Source: JALYUA01 sp038229875 (GTDB lineage Bacteria; Acidobacteriota; Thermoanaerobaculia; UBA5066; Gp7-AA6). Taken from it: a stretch of 12,488 nt of DNA. A program made the position numbers and the translations under genes. The notes beneath the pieces are model-generated. The model saw nothing but the letters and a program-made list of their open reading frames with translations. It was not told where the DNA came from and ran no database searches. Shown here one piece after another: positions 1-5,959 of the stretch (position 1 is its first letter; every line of letters begins with the position of its first letter). The stretch is from assembly GCA_038229875.1 (NCBI GenBank), contig JBBROA010000118.1, positions 1-12,488 of the forward strand. Reading direction: 5' to 3'.

Positions 1-1
1 C

Positions 2-1537
2 GCGTTTCCGAACTACGCCAACAGCGCGACGCCCAAACCGGGGTACATCACCTCGTTTTACACGCGAGCGCTCTCGAACGGCACCCACTCGATCTCGATC
101 CGCGTGACCGAGTCGTCTGGCAGCACCTTCACCCTGGGGCCGGTCTCGGTCATAGTCGACAATACGATCAACCAGGCGGCCTTCGGATACATCGATACGC
201 CGGCCGACAACGCGACCGAGGGGGCCAACGGCTCCTACCCGGTGGTCGGATGGGCTCTCGATGATCAGGGGATCGACCACATCGACTTTCTCGTCGACGG
301 CCAGATCGTCGCGGGAGCGATTGGACGGGTCGGCGACAACGGCCGGGGCCGCACCGGCGGGACGAACCCCCAGACCGCCACCTACGGAACAACCCGGCCC
401 GACGTGGCCGCGGCCTTTCCGGACGTGCCGTTCGCGCTGTTTTCGGGATTCGTCGCAAACGTTGACACTACGAAGCTCTTAAATGGCGTGCACGTCTTCT
501 CGGTGCGCGTCACGGACTCGACCGGAACCGCACGGGTGATCGGCACCCGGACCGTGCAGATCATCAACAACGGCAGCAATCTGGCGCCTTTCGGGAGGAT
601 CGACTTTCCCCTCGACAAGGCTTCGCTGAACTGCCAGCCGCCGTTCACGATCGTGCCGCCCCCGAACGTCTGCCCGTCCCCGTGCTTCCCGCCGGGCCCG
701 AGCGGGACGCCGGCGCTGCCCGTTTCCTTCTTCAGCAACATCGTCAAGGGCTGGGCCCTCGACACGGGTTCGCGGCTGGACAAGGGCCAGGTCGCCTACG
801 TGGAGCTGCTCCTCGATGGCCAGCCGATTTCCAACAGCCGCCGCGACTGCGTGCGGCTCGGAACGGCGCTTCTGAACTGCTACGGGGTCAACCGCCCCGA
901 CGTCGCGCGCGCGTACTCGGGGTACGTGAACGCGGACAACGCCGGCTTCAACTTCGCGTTCGCGCTCCAGCAGGACTCGTCGACGGGCCTCCTGCAGGTC
1001 GTGATCCCGGCCGCGGCCGGAGGCGCGCAGGTGACTGGACTGACCAACTCGGGCAAGCACACGCTGGCTCTGCGGGTCGGCGACGACGAGGCGACGGTCA
1101 TCCAGATCGCGGCCATGTCGGTCGACATCCTCTGCGATCTCTCCAACATCAACCCCGACCGGCCGGCGTTTGGCTACGTCGATGCACCGTACGAGTACCA
1201 GTTCATCAATCAGACGTTCGTCGTCTCGGGCTGGGCCTATGACTTCGACGGCGGGATCTCCCGCCTCGAGCTCGACGTCGACGGTCAGGTTCTGGCGACT
1301 CTCGACGTCCCCTCCGGGACCTACGGGTTGTTCCGCCCCGACGTGCCGAACAACGACATCCGGGTCCCGACCCCAGACGTCGGTTTCTTCTTCCCGATCG
1401 ACACGACGCACATGACGGACACGGAGCACGATCTGGTGATCTACGCCTACGACAACCCGGGCGGGGTCGCCCCGCGCAGGACGGAGATCGGCCGGCGCAA
1501 GTTCGTAGTGGTCAACAACTCGCTCATCAAGAGCTAG
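2..1537 (+). CDS. Secreted Ig-like repeat surface protein, C-terminal part (5' partial)
   Basis: The frame is open from the left edge with no stop before TAG at 1535-1537, so the gene begins outside the window; the GTG at 104 is an internal codon. About 511 residues are visible. They form three Ig-like units plus the tail of a fourth. Each unit opens with a pattern like AFGYIDTP or APFGRIDFP, continues with V.GWALD or V.GWAYD and a hydrophobic VDGQ strand, then G..RPDV, and ends with H.L.VRVTD and a VQIIN or VVVNN edge strand. The second unit has a Cys/Pro-rich insertion. Strand-rich repeats of this kind occur in large extracellular or outer-membrane-associated proteins. No enzymatic motif is visible in this part; a catalytic or anchoring domain could lie upstream. 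The Ig-like call is from pattern; the role (adhesion or surface display) is inference. Confidence 0.8.
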   Translation, partial: AFPNYANSATPKPGYITSFYTRALSNGTHSISIRVTESSGSTFTLGPVSVIVDNTINQAAFGYIDTPADNATEGANGSYPVVGWALDDQGIDHIDFLVDGQIVAGAIGRVGDNGRGRTGGTNPQTATYGTTRPDVAAAFPDVPFALFSGFVANVDTTKLLNGVHVFSVRVTDSTGTARVIGTRTVQIINNGSNLAPFGRIDFPLDKASLNCQPPFTIVPPPNVCPSPCFPPGPSGTPALPVSFFSNIVKGWALDTGSRLDKGQVAYVELLLDGQPISNSRRDCVRLGTALLNCYGVNRPDVARAYSGYVNADNAGFNFAFALQQDSSTGLLQVVIPAAAGGAQVTGLTNSGKHTLALRVGDDEATVIQIAAMSVDILCDLSNINPDRPAFGYVDAPYEYQFINQTFVVSGWAYDFDGGISRLELDVDGQVLATLDVPSGTYGLFRPDVPNNDIRVPTPDVGFFFPIDTTHMTDTEHDLVIYAYDNPGGVAPRRTEIGRRKFVVVNNSLIKS

Positions 1538-1555
1538 AAAAAGCCGCAGTCTCCC

Positions 1556-1585
1556 AAAGCCCCGCCACGGCGGGGCTTTTTTATT
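1556..1585 (+). terminator. Intrinsic terminator after the Ig-repeat gene
   Basis: A GC-rich stem, AAAGCCCCGC pairing with GCGGGGCTTT around a CACG loop, is followed by a T-rich tract (TTTTTTATTT). It starts 18 nt after the stop codon. This is a textbook rho-independent terminator for the plus-strand gene. The A-run before the stem could also let it act weakly on the other strand. Confidence 0.9.
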
Positions 1586-1586
1586 T

Positions 1587-1614
1587 CCGTCGCCTCCGCT
1601 CACCGCGGAACGTG
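1587..1614 (+). repeat. Outer inverted repeat, left arm
   Basis: This 28-nt element begins CCGTCGCCTCCGCTCAC. It recurs in inverted orientation at 2956-2983 with 26 of 28 positions identical (differences at arm positions 18 and 23). It starts directly after the T-tract of the terminator. Together the arms enclose the orphan gene and the inner repeat pair. Confidence 0.8.
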
Positions 1615-1647
1615 TCTTCGCCGCGCGCGGTTGGATAAGGCGAAGCT

Positions 1648-1674
1648 CTGCCCCCTCTCCCCGCGCGCCGGGGG
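1648..1674 (+). repeat. Inner inverted repeat, left arm
   Basis: This 27-nt GC-rich element begins CTGCCCCCTCTCCCCG. It matches the reverse complement of 2764-2790 with a single difference at arm position 17 (C here, T there). Beyond the matched core the two copies stay similar with a one-base indel. This copy has lost much of the self-pairing that the right copy keeps. Confidence 0.8.
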
Positions 1675-1695
1675 ACAGGTTTTTGGGGTGAGCGG

Positions 1696-1782
1696 CGATA
1701 TATCGAGCCTGACAGGCCTCGGAGGAGAGGGACGCCGCCTCCCATGGTCACGCGGCCCCGGGGAGGGTTGTTTTAATTAAAG
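1696..1782. other. Non-coding stretch with short palindromes and an AT-rich island
   Basis: No credible gene lies between the terminator and 1851. Visible here are a perfect 10-nt palindrome CGATATATCG (1696-1705), an imperfect hairpin around GCCTGACAGGC just after it, and an AT island containing the palindrome TTTAATTAAA (1772-1781). The island stands out sharply in such GC-rich DNA. It lies downstream of the orphan minus-strand gene; I cannot assign it a role. Confidence 0.4.
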
Positions 1783-1850
1783 ACTGAAGACGGATTCGAG
1801 AGTGGACAGGAAGAACTGCCCAGTTGCGGCTGAGACGGTGACGGTTCTTC

Positions 1851-2486
1851 TCAGGCGTACTCGTCCGACCCCTGCACCCAGAGGAAGGACTGGAGGTCGA
1901 TCATGTCTCGAGGCCGGGAGTCCTTCAGGTCTGATCGGACCTGGCCGGCGAATTTCAGGAGGCTCTGGTAGGTCTCCCAGTTCGGCGCCGACTTGTAGAT
2001 GACGTCGAATCCGTATCGGTGCGCCGCCACACGGGTCACGTTGGGTTTTAGAAAAATGTGGCGGTCCGGCTGGGCGACGAAGCCGAAGACAGTGACGACC
2101 GGCCACGTGAGGACGCAGGTCTGCCGCCGGGGGAGCGACCCGACGACCGCGCACCAGCGCTCGAAGCTCTTTTCCGGATTCCGGTCGCCGCGGTGGAGAA
2201 ACTCGAACAGTCCCTCCGAGAAGAGCCGCGCGCCCTCTGCCGACTTGACGGCATCCCGGAGCGCCATCTTCTCGAACGAGAACAGGAGGTTCGTCTTCGA
2301 TTCGATCCGGACCGCGAGCGCCGCGATCTCTTCGAAACGGCCCGCCTTCAAAAGCGTCCGGTACTGGTCGTGCCCCAGCGACTGCTCCCACTGATCGTGC
2401 GCGGCCGCCTTGTAGTTGCGCTCCCAGTCCAGCTGGTCTCGTCCCGGAATCCTCCCGGCAAGAATCGGAGGAACTTTCTCCGGCAT
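1851..2486 (-). CDS. Conserved protein of unknown function (211 aa)
   Basis: I do not recognise a named family. The protein is soluble, with no signal peptide or membrane segment, and its composition is that of a real protein. An N-terminal helical part holds W..NYK.AAH..WEQ (about residues 20-36) and RIESKTNLLFSFEKMALRDA. A hydrophobic core follows (VLTWPVVTVFGFVAQP), then FLKPNVT, and a C-terminal part with PNWETY.SLL.FA..VR and PRDMIDLQSFLWVQGSDEY. That C-terminus looks strongly conserved in style and may be functional. ATG at 2486 is chosen because the frame upstream (GTG at 2615, ATG at 2570) encodes low-complexity Arg/Ala/Pro sequence; no candidate start has a good ribosome site. The gene stands alone, inside nested inverted repeats, in the same direction as the protease but almost 500 bp after it. 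Function unknown. Confidence 0.75.
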   Translation of the reverse strand: MPEKVPPILAGRIPGRDQLDWERNYKAAAHDQWEQSLGHDQYRTLLKAGRFEEIAALAVRIESKTNLLFSFEKMALRDAVKSAEGARLFSEGLFEFLHRGDRNPEKSFERWCAVVGSLPRRQTCVLTWPVVTVFGFVAQPDRHIFLKPNVTRVAAHRYGFDVIYKSAPNWETYQSLLKFAGQVRSDLKDSRPRDMIDLQSFLWVQGSDEYA

Positions 2487-2649
2487 CGCTGTGCCGCGGC
2501 CGGGAGGGTCCTCGGCCAGCGCCGCGCGGGAAGTGCGGGTGTTCGCGCGCAGCGCCCTCGGAAAAGCCATAGCCCGCGGCGGTGCATGGATCGGGCCCCA
2601 GAGAGCGGGATGCACCGACCGGCGAGGGAACTCCAGCTCGGCTCAAGCG

Positions 2650-2664
2650 ACCAATTTAAAAAGG
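2650..2664 (-). promoter_or_regulatory. Possible promoter island for the orphan gene
   Basis: On the minus strand this reads CCTTTTTAAATTGGT, the only AT-rich stretch in the region upstream of the orphan gene. TTAAAT could serve as a -10 element, giving a leader of roughly 160 nt to the ATG at 2486. No convincing -35 is visible. Assignment is by composition and position only. Confidence 0.25.
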
Positions 2665-2756
2665 GACCGCTTCGATCACTCGCACGCAGGAGCGGCACGG
2701 CACGGTCATCTGGGAGGCAGACCGCCGCCAACCACTTGCGGGCCGCGTCACCTGGG

Positions 2757-2785
2757 CCCTCTCCCCCCGGCGCACGGGGAGAGGG
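2757..2785. repeat. Perfect GC hairpin within the right inner arm
   Basis: CCCTCTCCCC (2757-2766) pairs perfectly with GGGGAGAGGG (2776-2785) across a 9-nt loop, with no T-tract on either side. It resembles REP-like intergenic palindromes of GC-rich genomes rather than a terminator. It overlaps the right arm of the inner inverted repeat. Confidence 0.7.
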
Positions 2786-2790
2786 GGCAG
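2764..2790 (-). repeat. Inner inverted repeat, right arm
   Basis: The reverse complement matches 1648-1674 at 26 of 27 positions. This copy keeps the full self-complementary hairpin, so it is probably the better preserved member of the pair. Confidence 0.8.
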
Positions 2791-2874
2791 TCCTGCGCCA
2801 TCGGGAACATGGTGGTTACGTTCGCCCCGGGAGGAGTCTCCTGACCGAAGGGAAGGAGGAGCCTCTCGGGGCGG

Positions 2875-2927
2875 GAGCCGCAGCGAACGGAGGGACGAGC
2901 CGAGCGGTCGAGCCGACAGGCGAGCCG
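2875..2927. repeat. GAGCCG word cluster
   Basis: The hexamer GAGCCG occurs at 2875, 2897, 2910 and 2922, interleaved with GAGCGG, GAACGG and GACAGG variants. The irregular spacing (22, 13 and 12 nt) rules out a simple tandem array and suggests degenerate dispersed-repeat material. Confidence 0.45.
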
Positions 2928-2934
2928 CTCGCCG

Positions 2935-2958
2935 GTGCCGTTCGCGTGCGAACGGCAC
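2935..2958. repeat. 24-nt perfect palindrome
   Basis: GTGCCGTTCGC (2935-2945) and GCGAACGGCAC (2948-2958) are exact reverse complements across a 2-nt centre. It overlaps the right outer arm by 3 nt and lies 27 nt downstream of the protease stop codon. It could act as a transcript-end hairpin for the protease mRNA or as a protein-binding palindrome; there is no T-tract. Confidence 0.65.
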
Positions 2959-2983
2959 GTCCCGCAGTGAGCGGAGGCGACGG
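2956..2983 (-). repeat. Outer inverted repeat, right arm
   Basis: The reverse complement matches 1587-1614 at 26 of 28 positions. On the minus strand it begins one base after the protease stop codon (TAA at 2987-2985). Both outer arms therefore follow a gene end in the same relative orientation. Confidence 0.8.
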
Positions 2984-2984
2984 T

Positions 2985-4619
2985 TTAGCTGCCTTGTTTT
3001 GAAGCCCGCGCGGGCGCCGGCTTCTTCGGGAGCGCGGCGATCCTCGCGGCCTCGTCGAACATCGCGAGCCCCTTCTGGAGCTGCGTGTCACCCCAGGCCT
3101 GCGCCTTGCGGCCGGCCTCGAGCCCGAACTTCGCGTTCACGATCTCGACCTTCATCGCGAGGTCCACGATGGAACGGTTCGGTTCGGCCTCCCACTGGCG
3201 CGTCAGCTCTTCGACGCTCGAGAACTTGCTGGCTTCCGCGAATCTGAAGAACTGCTGGCGCAGCTCCGGTGTGACTTCGAAGCTCGGCTTCACCTCGGGG
3301 TGCTTCGAGAGGTAGTCGACCGCGAAATTGAAGAAAAGGTTGCGGGCGAGAAACTGCGAAAGGAGCTTCGATTCGGCAAACCCGCTCTTGATCGCGACAT
3401 CCGGGGTGATCCCGCCGGCGGCGTACACGGTGCGGCCCGCGTCGGTGTAAAACGTCTGACCGGCCGTTCGCGGAGCGTCCGCGACGGCGTCTCCGGCCGG
3501 CGGCGCGACGGCATCCGGGTCTTCGGGATTTACGTAGGCGAGCAGGTCGCTGTAGTCCCTCTGGATCCAGCGGCCGGAGGGCGTGTAGTAGCGCGCGGTC
3601 GTGAGAGCCAGGCCGGCGCCGTAGGGCAGCGTGTAGACGCTCTGCACCAGGCCTTTACCCCAGCTCCTCTGGCCGACCAGCAGTCCGCGGTCATGGTCCT
3701 GGATGGCGCCCGCGACGATCTCGGAGGCCGACGCGGAGCCGCGGTTGATCAGCACGACGAGCGGACGATCGAAGTGGGGACCGTCCCCGGGGGCGTAGAA
3801 GTCCTGCGCCGACGAGGGCGTCCGCCCGCGCGTGTAGACGATCTTGGACCCCTTCGGGAGGAAGACGTCGGAGACGTCCACGGCCTGATCCAGCACGCCG
3901 CCCGGGTTCCCGCGGAGGTCGAGGACGAGCCTCTTCATCCCGAGCTTCTCGAGCTTGCCGAGCGCGGCGATCAGCTCGCGGCTGGAAGTGTGCGTGAAAT
4001 CCCGGAGGAGGATGTAGCCCGTGTCCGCATTCAGCATGAAGGCATACGGCACGGAGAGCGTCGGGATCTCGGCGCGCGTGATCGTCATCTGAAGGGGCTC
4101 GTCGAGTCCGGTCCGGCGGATCGTGATGTGGACGGCGGTTCCCTTGGGCCCGCGGAGCTTCTTCACCACGTCGTCCGTCGAGGCGTCTTCCTTGATTTCC
4201 TCGCTTTCGATGTGCGTGATCACGTCTCCGGCTCGCACGCCCATCTTGTAGGCGGGGGTTCCTTCCATCGGGGCGATCACCGTGATCTTGCCCATCCGCT
4301 TCTGGATCTGGATGCCGAGTCCGAAGAACGAGCCCTGCTGCTTCTCTCGCATCGCCGCGTATTCGTCGGGCTCGAGAAACGCGGTGTGCGGGTCGAGGCG
4401 AGCGAGCATTCCGTGGATGGATGCGTAGACGAACTTCTCGGGAGCGACCGCTTCGGGAGACCACTCGCCGAGGGTCGTGAGGATGTCCGCGTATTCATCG
4501 AGCGGCGGGACTTCCCGCTCCGGAGAGGCGAAGAGCTTGCCCCCGAGCGCACCACCGAGAAGGGTGGCCGCCGCGAGAAGCGCGATCGAGACCAGTAATC
4601 GAGACCGTGGCTGGCTCAC
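2985..4619 (-). CDS. S41-family carboxy-terminal processing protease with PDZ domain
   Basis: A 544-residue exported serine protease of the CtpA/Prc type, which cleaves periplasmic or envelope proteins near their C-termini. An N-terminal hydrophobic segment (about 8-30) is a signal peptide or anchor. A PDZ domain spans about 92-178 (GLGIQI, GTPAYKMGVRAGDVI). The protease core carries VLDLRGNPGG (232-241) and NRGSASASE (292-300). By family alignment the catalytic Ser is S297, the general-base Lys K322 in SWGKG, and the supporting Gln Q326. A helical C-terminal extension (about 415-530) follows and ends in a Lys/Pro/Ala-rich tail. The GTG start at 4619 is chosen for the AGGAGGT ribosome site 4 nt upstream and the signal segment directly after it; the open frame further upstream runs antisense into tatA. 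Divergent from tatA. The substrate is unknown. Confidence 0.95.
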   Translation of the reverse strand: MSQPRSRLLVSIALLAAATLLGGALGGKLFASPEREVPPLDEYADILTTLGEWSPEAVAPEKFVYASIHGMLARLDPHTAFLEPDEYAAMREKQQGSFFGLGIQIQKRMGKITVIAPMEGTPAYKMGVRAGDVITHIESEEIKEDASTDDVVKKLRGPKGTAVHITIRRTGLDEPLQMTITRAEIPTLSVPYAFMLNADTGYILLRDFTHTSSRELIAALGKLEKLGMKRLVLDLRGNPGGVLDQAVDVSDVFLPKGSKIVYTRGRTPSSAQDFYAPGDGPHFDRPLVVLINRGSASASEIVAGAIQDHDRGLLVGQRSWGKGLVQSVYTLPYGAGLALTTARYYTPSGRWIQRDYSDLLAYVNPEDPDAVAPPAGDAVADAPRTAGQTFYTDAGRTVYAAGGITPDVAIKSGFAESKLLSQFLARNLFFNFAVDYLSKHPEVKPSFEVTPELRQQFFRFAEASKFSSVEELTRQWEAEPNRSIVDLAMKVEIVNAKFGLEAGRKAQAWGDTQLQKGLAMFDEAARIAALPKKPAPARASKQGS

Positions 4620-4623
4620 TCGA

Positions 4624-4630
4624 ACCTCCT
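4624..4630 (-). promoter_or_regulatory. Ribosome-binding site fixing the protease GTG start
   Basis: On the minus strand this is a perfect AGGAGGT, 4 nt before GTG (4619-4617). It decides the start against a longer reading frame that has no ribosome site. Confidence 0.85.
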
Positions 4631-4646
4631 GCCCCCAGAGCCTGGG

Positions 4647-4661
4647 AGAATCACATTCTGA
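4647..4661 (-). promoter_or_regulatory. Candidate protease promoter -10 overlapping a small palindrome
   Basis: Minus-strand TCAGAAT (4661-4655) resembles a -10 element and would start transcription about 28 nt before the GTG codon. It overlaps the perfect inverted repeat AGAAT-CAC-ATTCT (4647-4659), a possible operator. No clear -35 is visible. Confidence 0.3.
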
Positions 4662-4711
4662 CACGCCGACTTCGGTTTCGGCAGGGAATCGGGCCGGCGC
4701 CGTGCGCGGGG

Positions 4712-4718
4712 TTAGAAT
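4712..4718 (+). promoter_or_regulatory. Candidate tatA promoter -10
   Basis: TTAGAAT contains TAGAAT (five of six with TATAAT). It lies 19 nt before the tatA ATG, giving a short leader. No convincing -35 is seen. The same AGAAT core occurs in the divergent protease candidate. Confidence 0.3.
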
Positions 4719-4737
4719 CGCCTGCGCAGGGGGAAAC

Positions 4738-5079
4738 ATGTTCGGCTCCATCGGTATGCCCGAGTTGGTTTTGATCTTCGTGGTGGCTCTCCTGGTCTTC
4801 GGGCCCAAGAAGCTGCCGGAGATCGGCAAGTCCCTGGGGAAGGGGCTCGCCGAGTTCAAGAAGGCCTCAGACGAGCTGAAGAAGACGATCGAGACGGAGA
4901 TCGAGCAGAGCAAGGCGGAGGTCGCCGCCGTCAAGGATCACGTCGCGTCGGTTCAGAACAGCCTGATCTCTCCGCCCGCCGCCGAGACCGTTCCCGCCAT
5001 GCCCGCGGACCCGGCCTCGGTCGCCCTGGGCGATCCCGCTCCCTCGACCGCCGACCCGCGTCCGATACACCCCGCTTGA
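4738..5079 (+). CDS. tatA: Twin-arginine translocase subunit TatA
   Basis: A 113-residue membrane protein, the pore or membrane-weakening component of Tat export of folded proteins across the inner membrane. The single membrane helix spans about 8-22 (PELVLIFVVALLVFG). The signature FGPKKLPEIG (21-30) forms the hinge, followed by an amphipathic helix (about 27-45), a charged Glu/Lys helix (about 42-75) and a Pro/Ala-rich disordered tail. ATG at 4738 follows a purine-rich AGGGGGA ribosome site and places the helix at the N-terminus as usual; the longer open frame upstream lies antisense to the protease. FGP.KLPEIGK.LG fits TatA better than TatB. The Glu at position 9 is at the site where TatB often has Glu, so one protein may cover both roles, as in TatA-TatC-only systems. 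tatC follows. Confidence 0.95.
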   Translation: MFGSIGMPELVLIFVVALLVFGPKKLPEIGKSLGKGLAEFKKASDELKKTIETEIEQSKAEVAAVKDHVASVQNSLISPPAAETVPAMPADPASVALGDPAPSTADPRPIHPA

Positions 5080-5096
5080 GCCCGAACGCGACGGCC

Positions 5097-5118
5097 GCCG
5101 CGGGGGTCTCCCCGCGGC
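5097..5118. repeat. Strong hairpin between tatA and tatC
   Basis: GCCGCGGGG (5097-5105) pairs perfectly with CCCCGCGGC (5110-5118) around the tetraloop GTCT. It sits in the 67-nt gap, 17 nt after the tatA stop, with no T-tract. It could be an RNA-stability or processing element that keeps TatA in excess over TatC. Confidence 0.7.
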
Positions 5119-5146
5119 ACGACTTCCTTCGGCCGACGCGGCGCGC

Positions 5147-5929
5147 TTGAACGAAGACGCGCCGGGCCGCCTCCGCGACGAGGGGGAGGAAGAGCTTCCC
5201 CGTATGGGGTTCTTCGATCACCTCGAAGAGTTCCGGAAGCGCCTCATCGTCTGCCTCATCGCCGTTTTCGTGACGTTTCTGGTCGCGTGGAACTGGGCTC
5301 CGGAGATCTTCGACTTCCTGGCCGTGCCGCTTCGCCAAACTCTCCCGCCCGGCCAGAACCTCTCGTACACGACGATGACGGAGCCCTTCCTCATGTACTT
5401 CCGCGTCGCCATGTACGCGGGAGTGATCCTGGCGTCCCCCGTCATCCTCTGGCAGGTGTGGCTGTTCATCGCGCCTGCGCTCTACCGCCGCGAGCGCCGA
5501 TACATCTGGCCGTTCGTGACCTTCGGAGTCCTGTTCTTCGTGGCCGGGTGCGCTTTTGCGTACTACGTCGCCTTCCCCGGAGTGGTGCGGTTCCTGGTCG
5601 GAAACGTCGGCAGCCACTTCAACGCCGTCATCACGATTAACGAGTACCTCTCGACGGCGTCGAAGCTCATTTTCGGCCTCGGACTCTGTTTCGAGACGCC
5701 GATCTTCATTTTCTTTTTGGCGCGGGTCGGAATTGTCACGCCCGCCTGGCTGATGAAAAAGTTCAAGTACGCGATCCTGATCATCTTCATCATCGCCGCG
5801 ATCATCACGCCCACCCCCGACATCGCTACGCAGTGCGTGTTCGCCCTTCCGATGATCGCGCTCTATCTGCTGGGAGTCGGCGTCGCGTGGATTTTCAAGA
5901 GGCGGGAGACCCCGGTTTCGAACGACTGA
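5147..5929 (+). CDS. tatC: Twin-arginine translocase subunit TatC
   Basis: A 260-residue polytopic inner-membrane protein, the Tat receptor that binds twin-arginine signal peptides. Six membrane segments are visible at about 32-50, 80-105, 118-142, 166-192, 206-222 and 226-248. Family hallmarks are FFDHLEEFRKRL (22-33), TEPF (78-81), SPVILWQVWLFIAPALY..ER (97-117), GLCFETPIFIFF (179-190) and the TPTPD loop (221-225). The start is uncertain. TTG at 5147 is the only start codon in this frame between tatA and the conserved core, but it has no visible ribosome site; ATG at 5204 (residue 20) would still keep the whole conserved domain. Length is typical. Probably cotranscribed with tatA and perhaps with the secreted protein 30 bp downstream. 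Confidence 0.95.
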   Translation: MNEDAPGRLRDEGEEELPRMGFFDHLEEFRKRLIVCLIAVFVTFLVAWNWAPEIFDFLAVPLRQTLPPGQNLSYTTMTEPFLMYFRVAMYAGVILASPVILWQVWLFIAPALYRRERRYIWPFVTFGVLFFVAGCAFAYYVAFPGVVRFLVGNVGSHFNAVITINEYLSTASKLIFGLGLCFETPIFIFFLARVGIVTPAWLMKKFKYAILIIFIIAAIITPTPDIATQCVFALPMIALYLLGVGVAWIFKRRETPVSND

Positions 5930-5959
5930 TCGAGATGATCGTCTGACGGGCCTGGTCGC

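Larger units (their letters stand above)
2487..2984. other. Repeat-rich intergenic region upstream of the orphan gene
   Basis: About 500 bp without a supported gene. It holds an AT-rich island (2652-2662), the right inner arm with its hairpin, a cluster of GAGCCG words (2875-2927), a perfect palindrome (2935-2958) and the right outer arm. Open frames crossing it on both strands are Arg/Pro/Gly-rich and look like GC-driven shadows. Confidence 0.6.

Noticed and set aside
479..1603. Minus-strand open frame opposite the Ig-repeat gene
   Set aside because: Arg/Val/Asp-rich shadow of the strongly patterned plus-strand repeats; it also crosses the terminator.
1587..2983. CRISPR array or integron from the repeats
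   Set aside because: There are only two copies of each repeat, inverted and far apart, with no regular spacers, integrase or cas genes.
2058..3002. Plus-strand open frame across the orphan gene and repeat island
   Set aside because: Arg/Pro-rich, lacks motifs, and is antisense to the better-supported orphan protein; half of it is non-coding repeat DNA.
3300..4598. Long plus-strand open frame antisense to the protease
   Set aside because: Its translation is Arg/Gly/Asp-rich without motifs, and the minus strand here encodes a complete S41 protease with catalytic residues.
4620..4934. N-terminal extension of the protease into tatA
   Set aside because: It is antisense to tatA and would bury the signal segment; GTG at 4619 has a perfect ribosome site.
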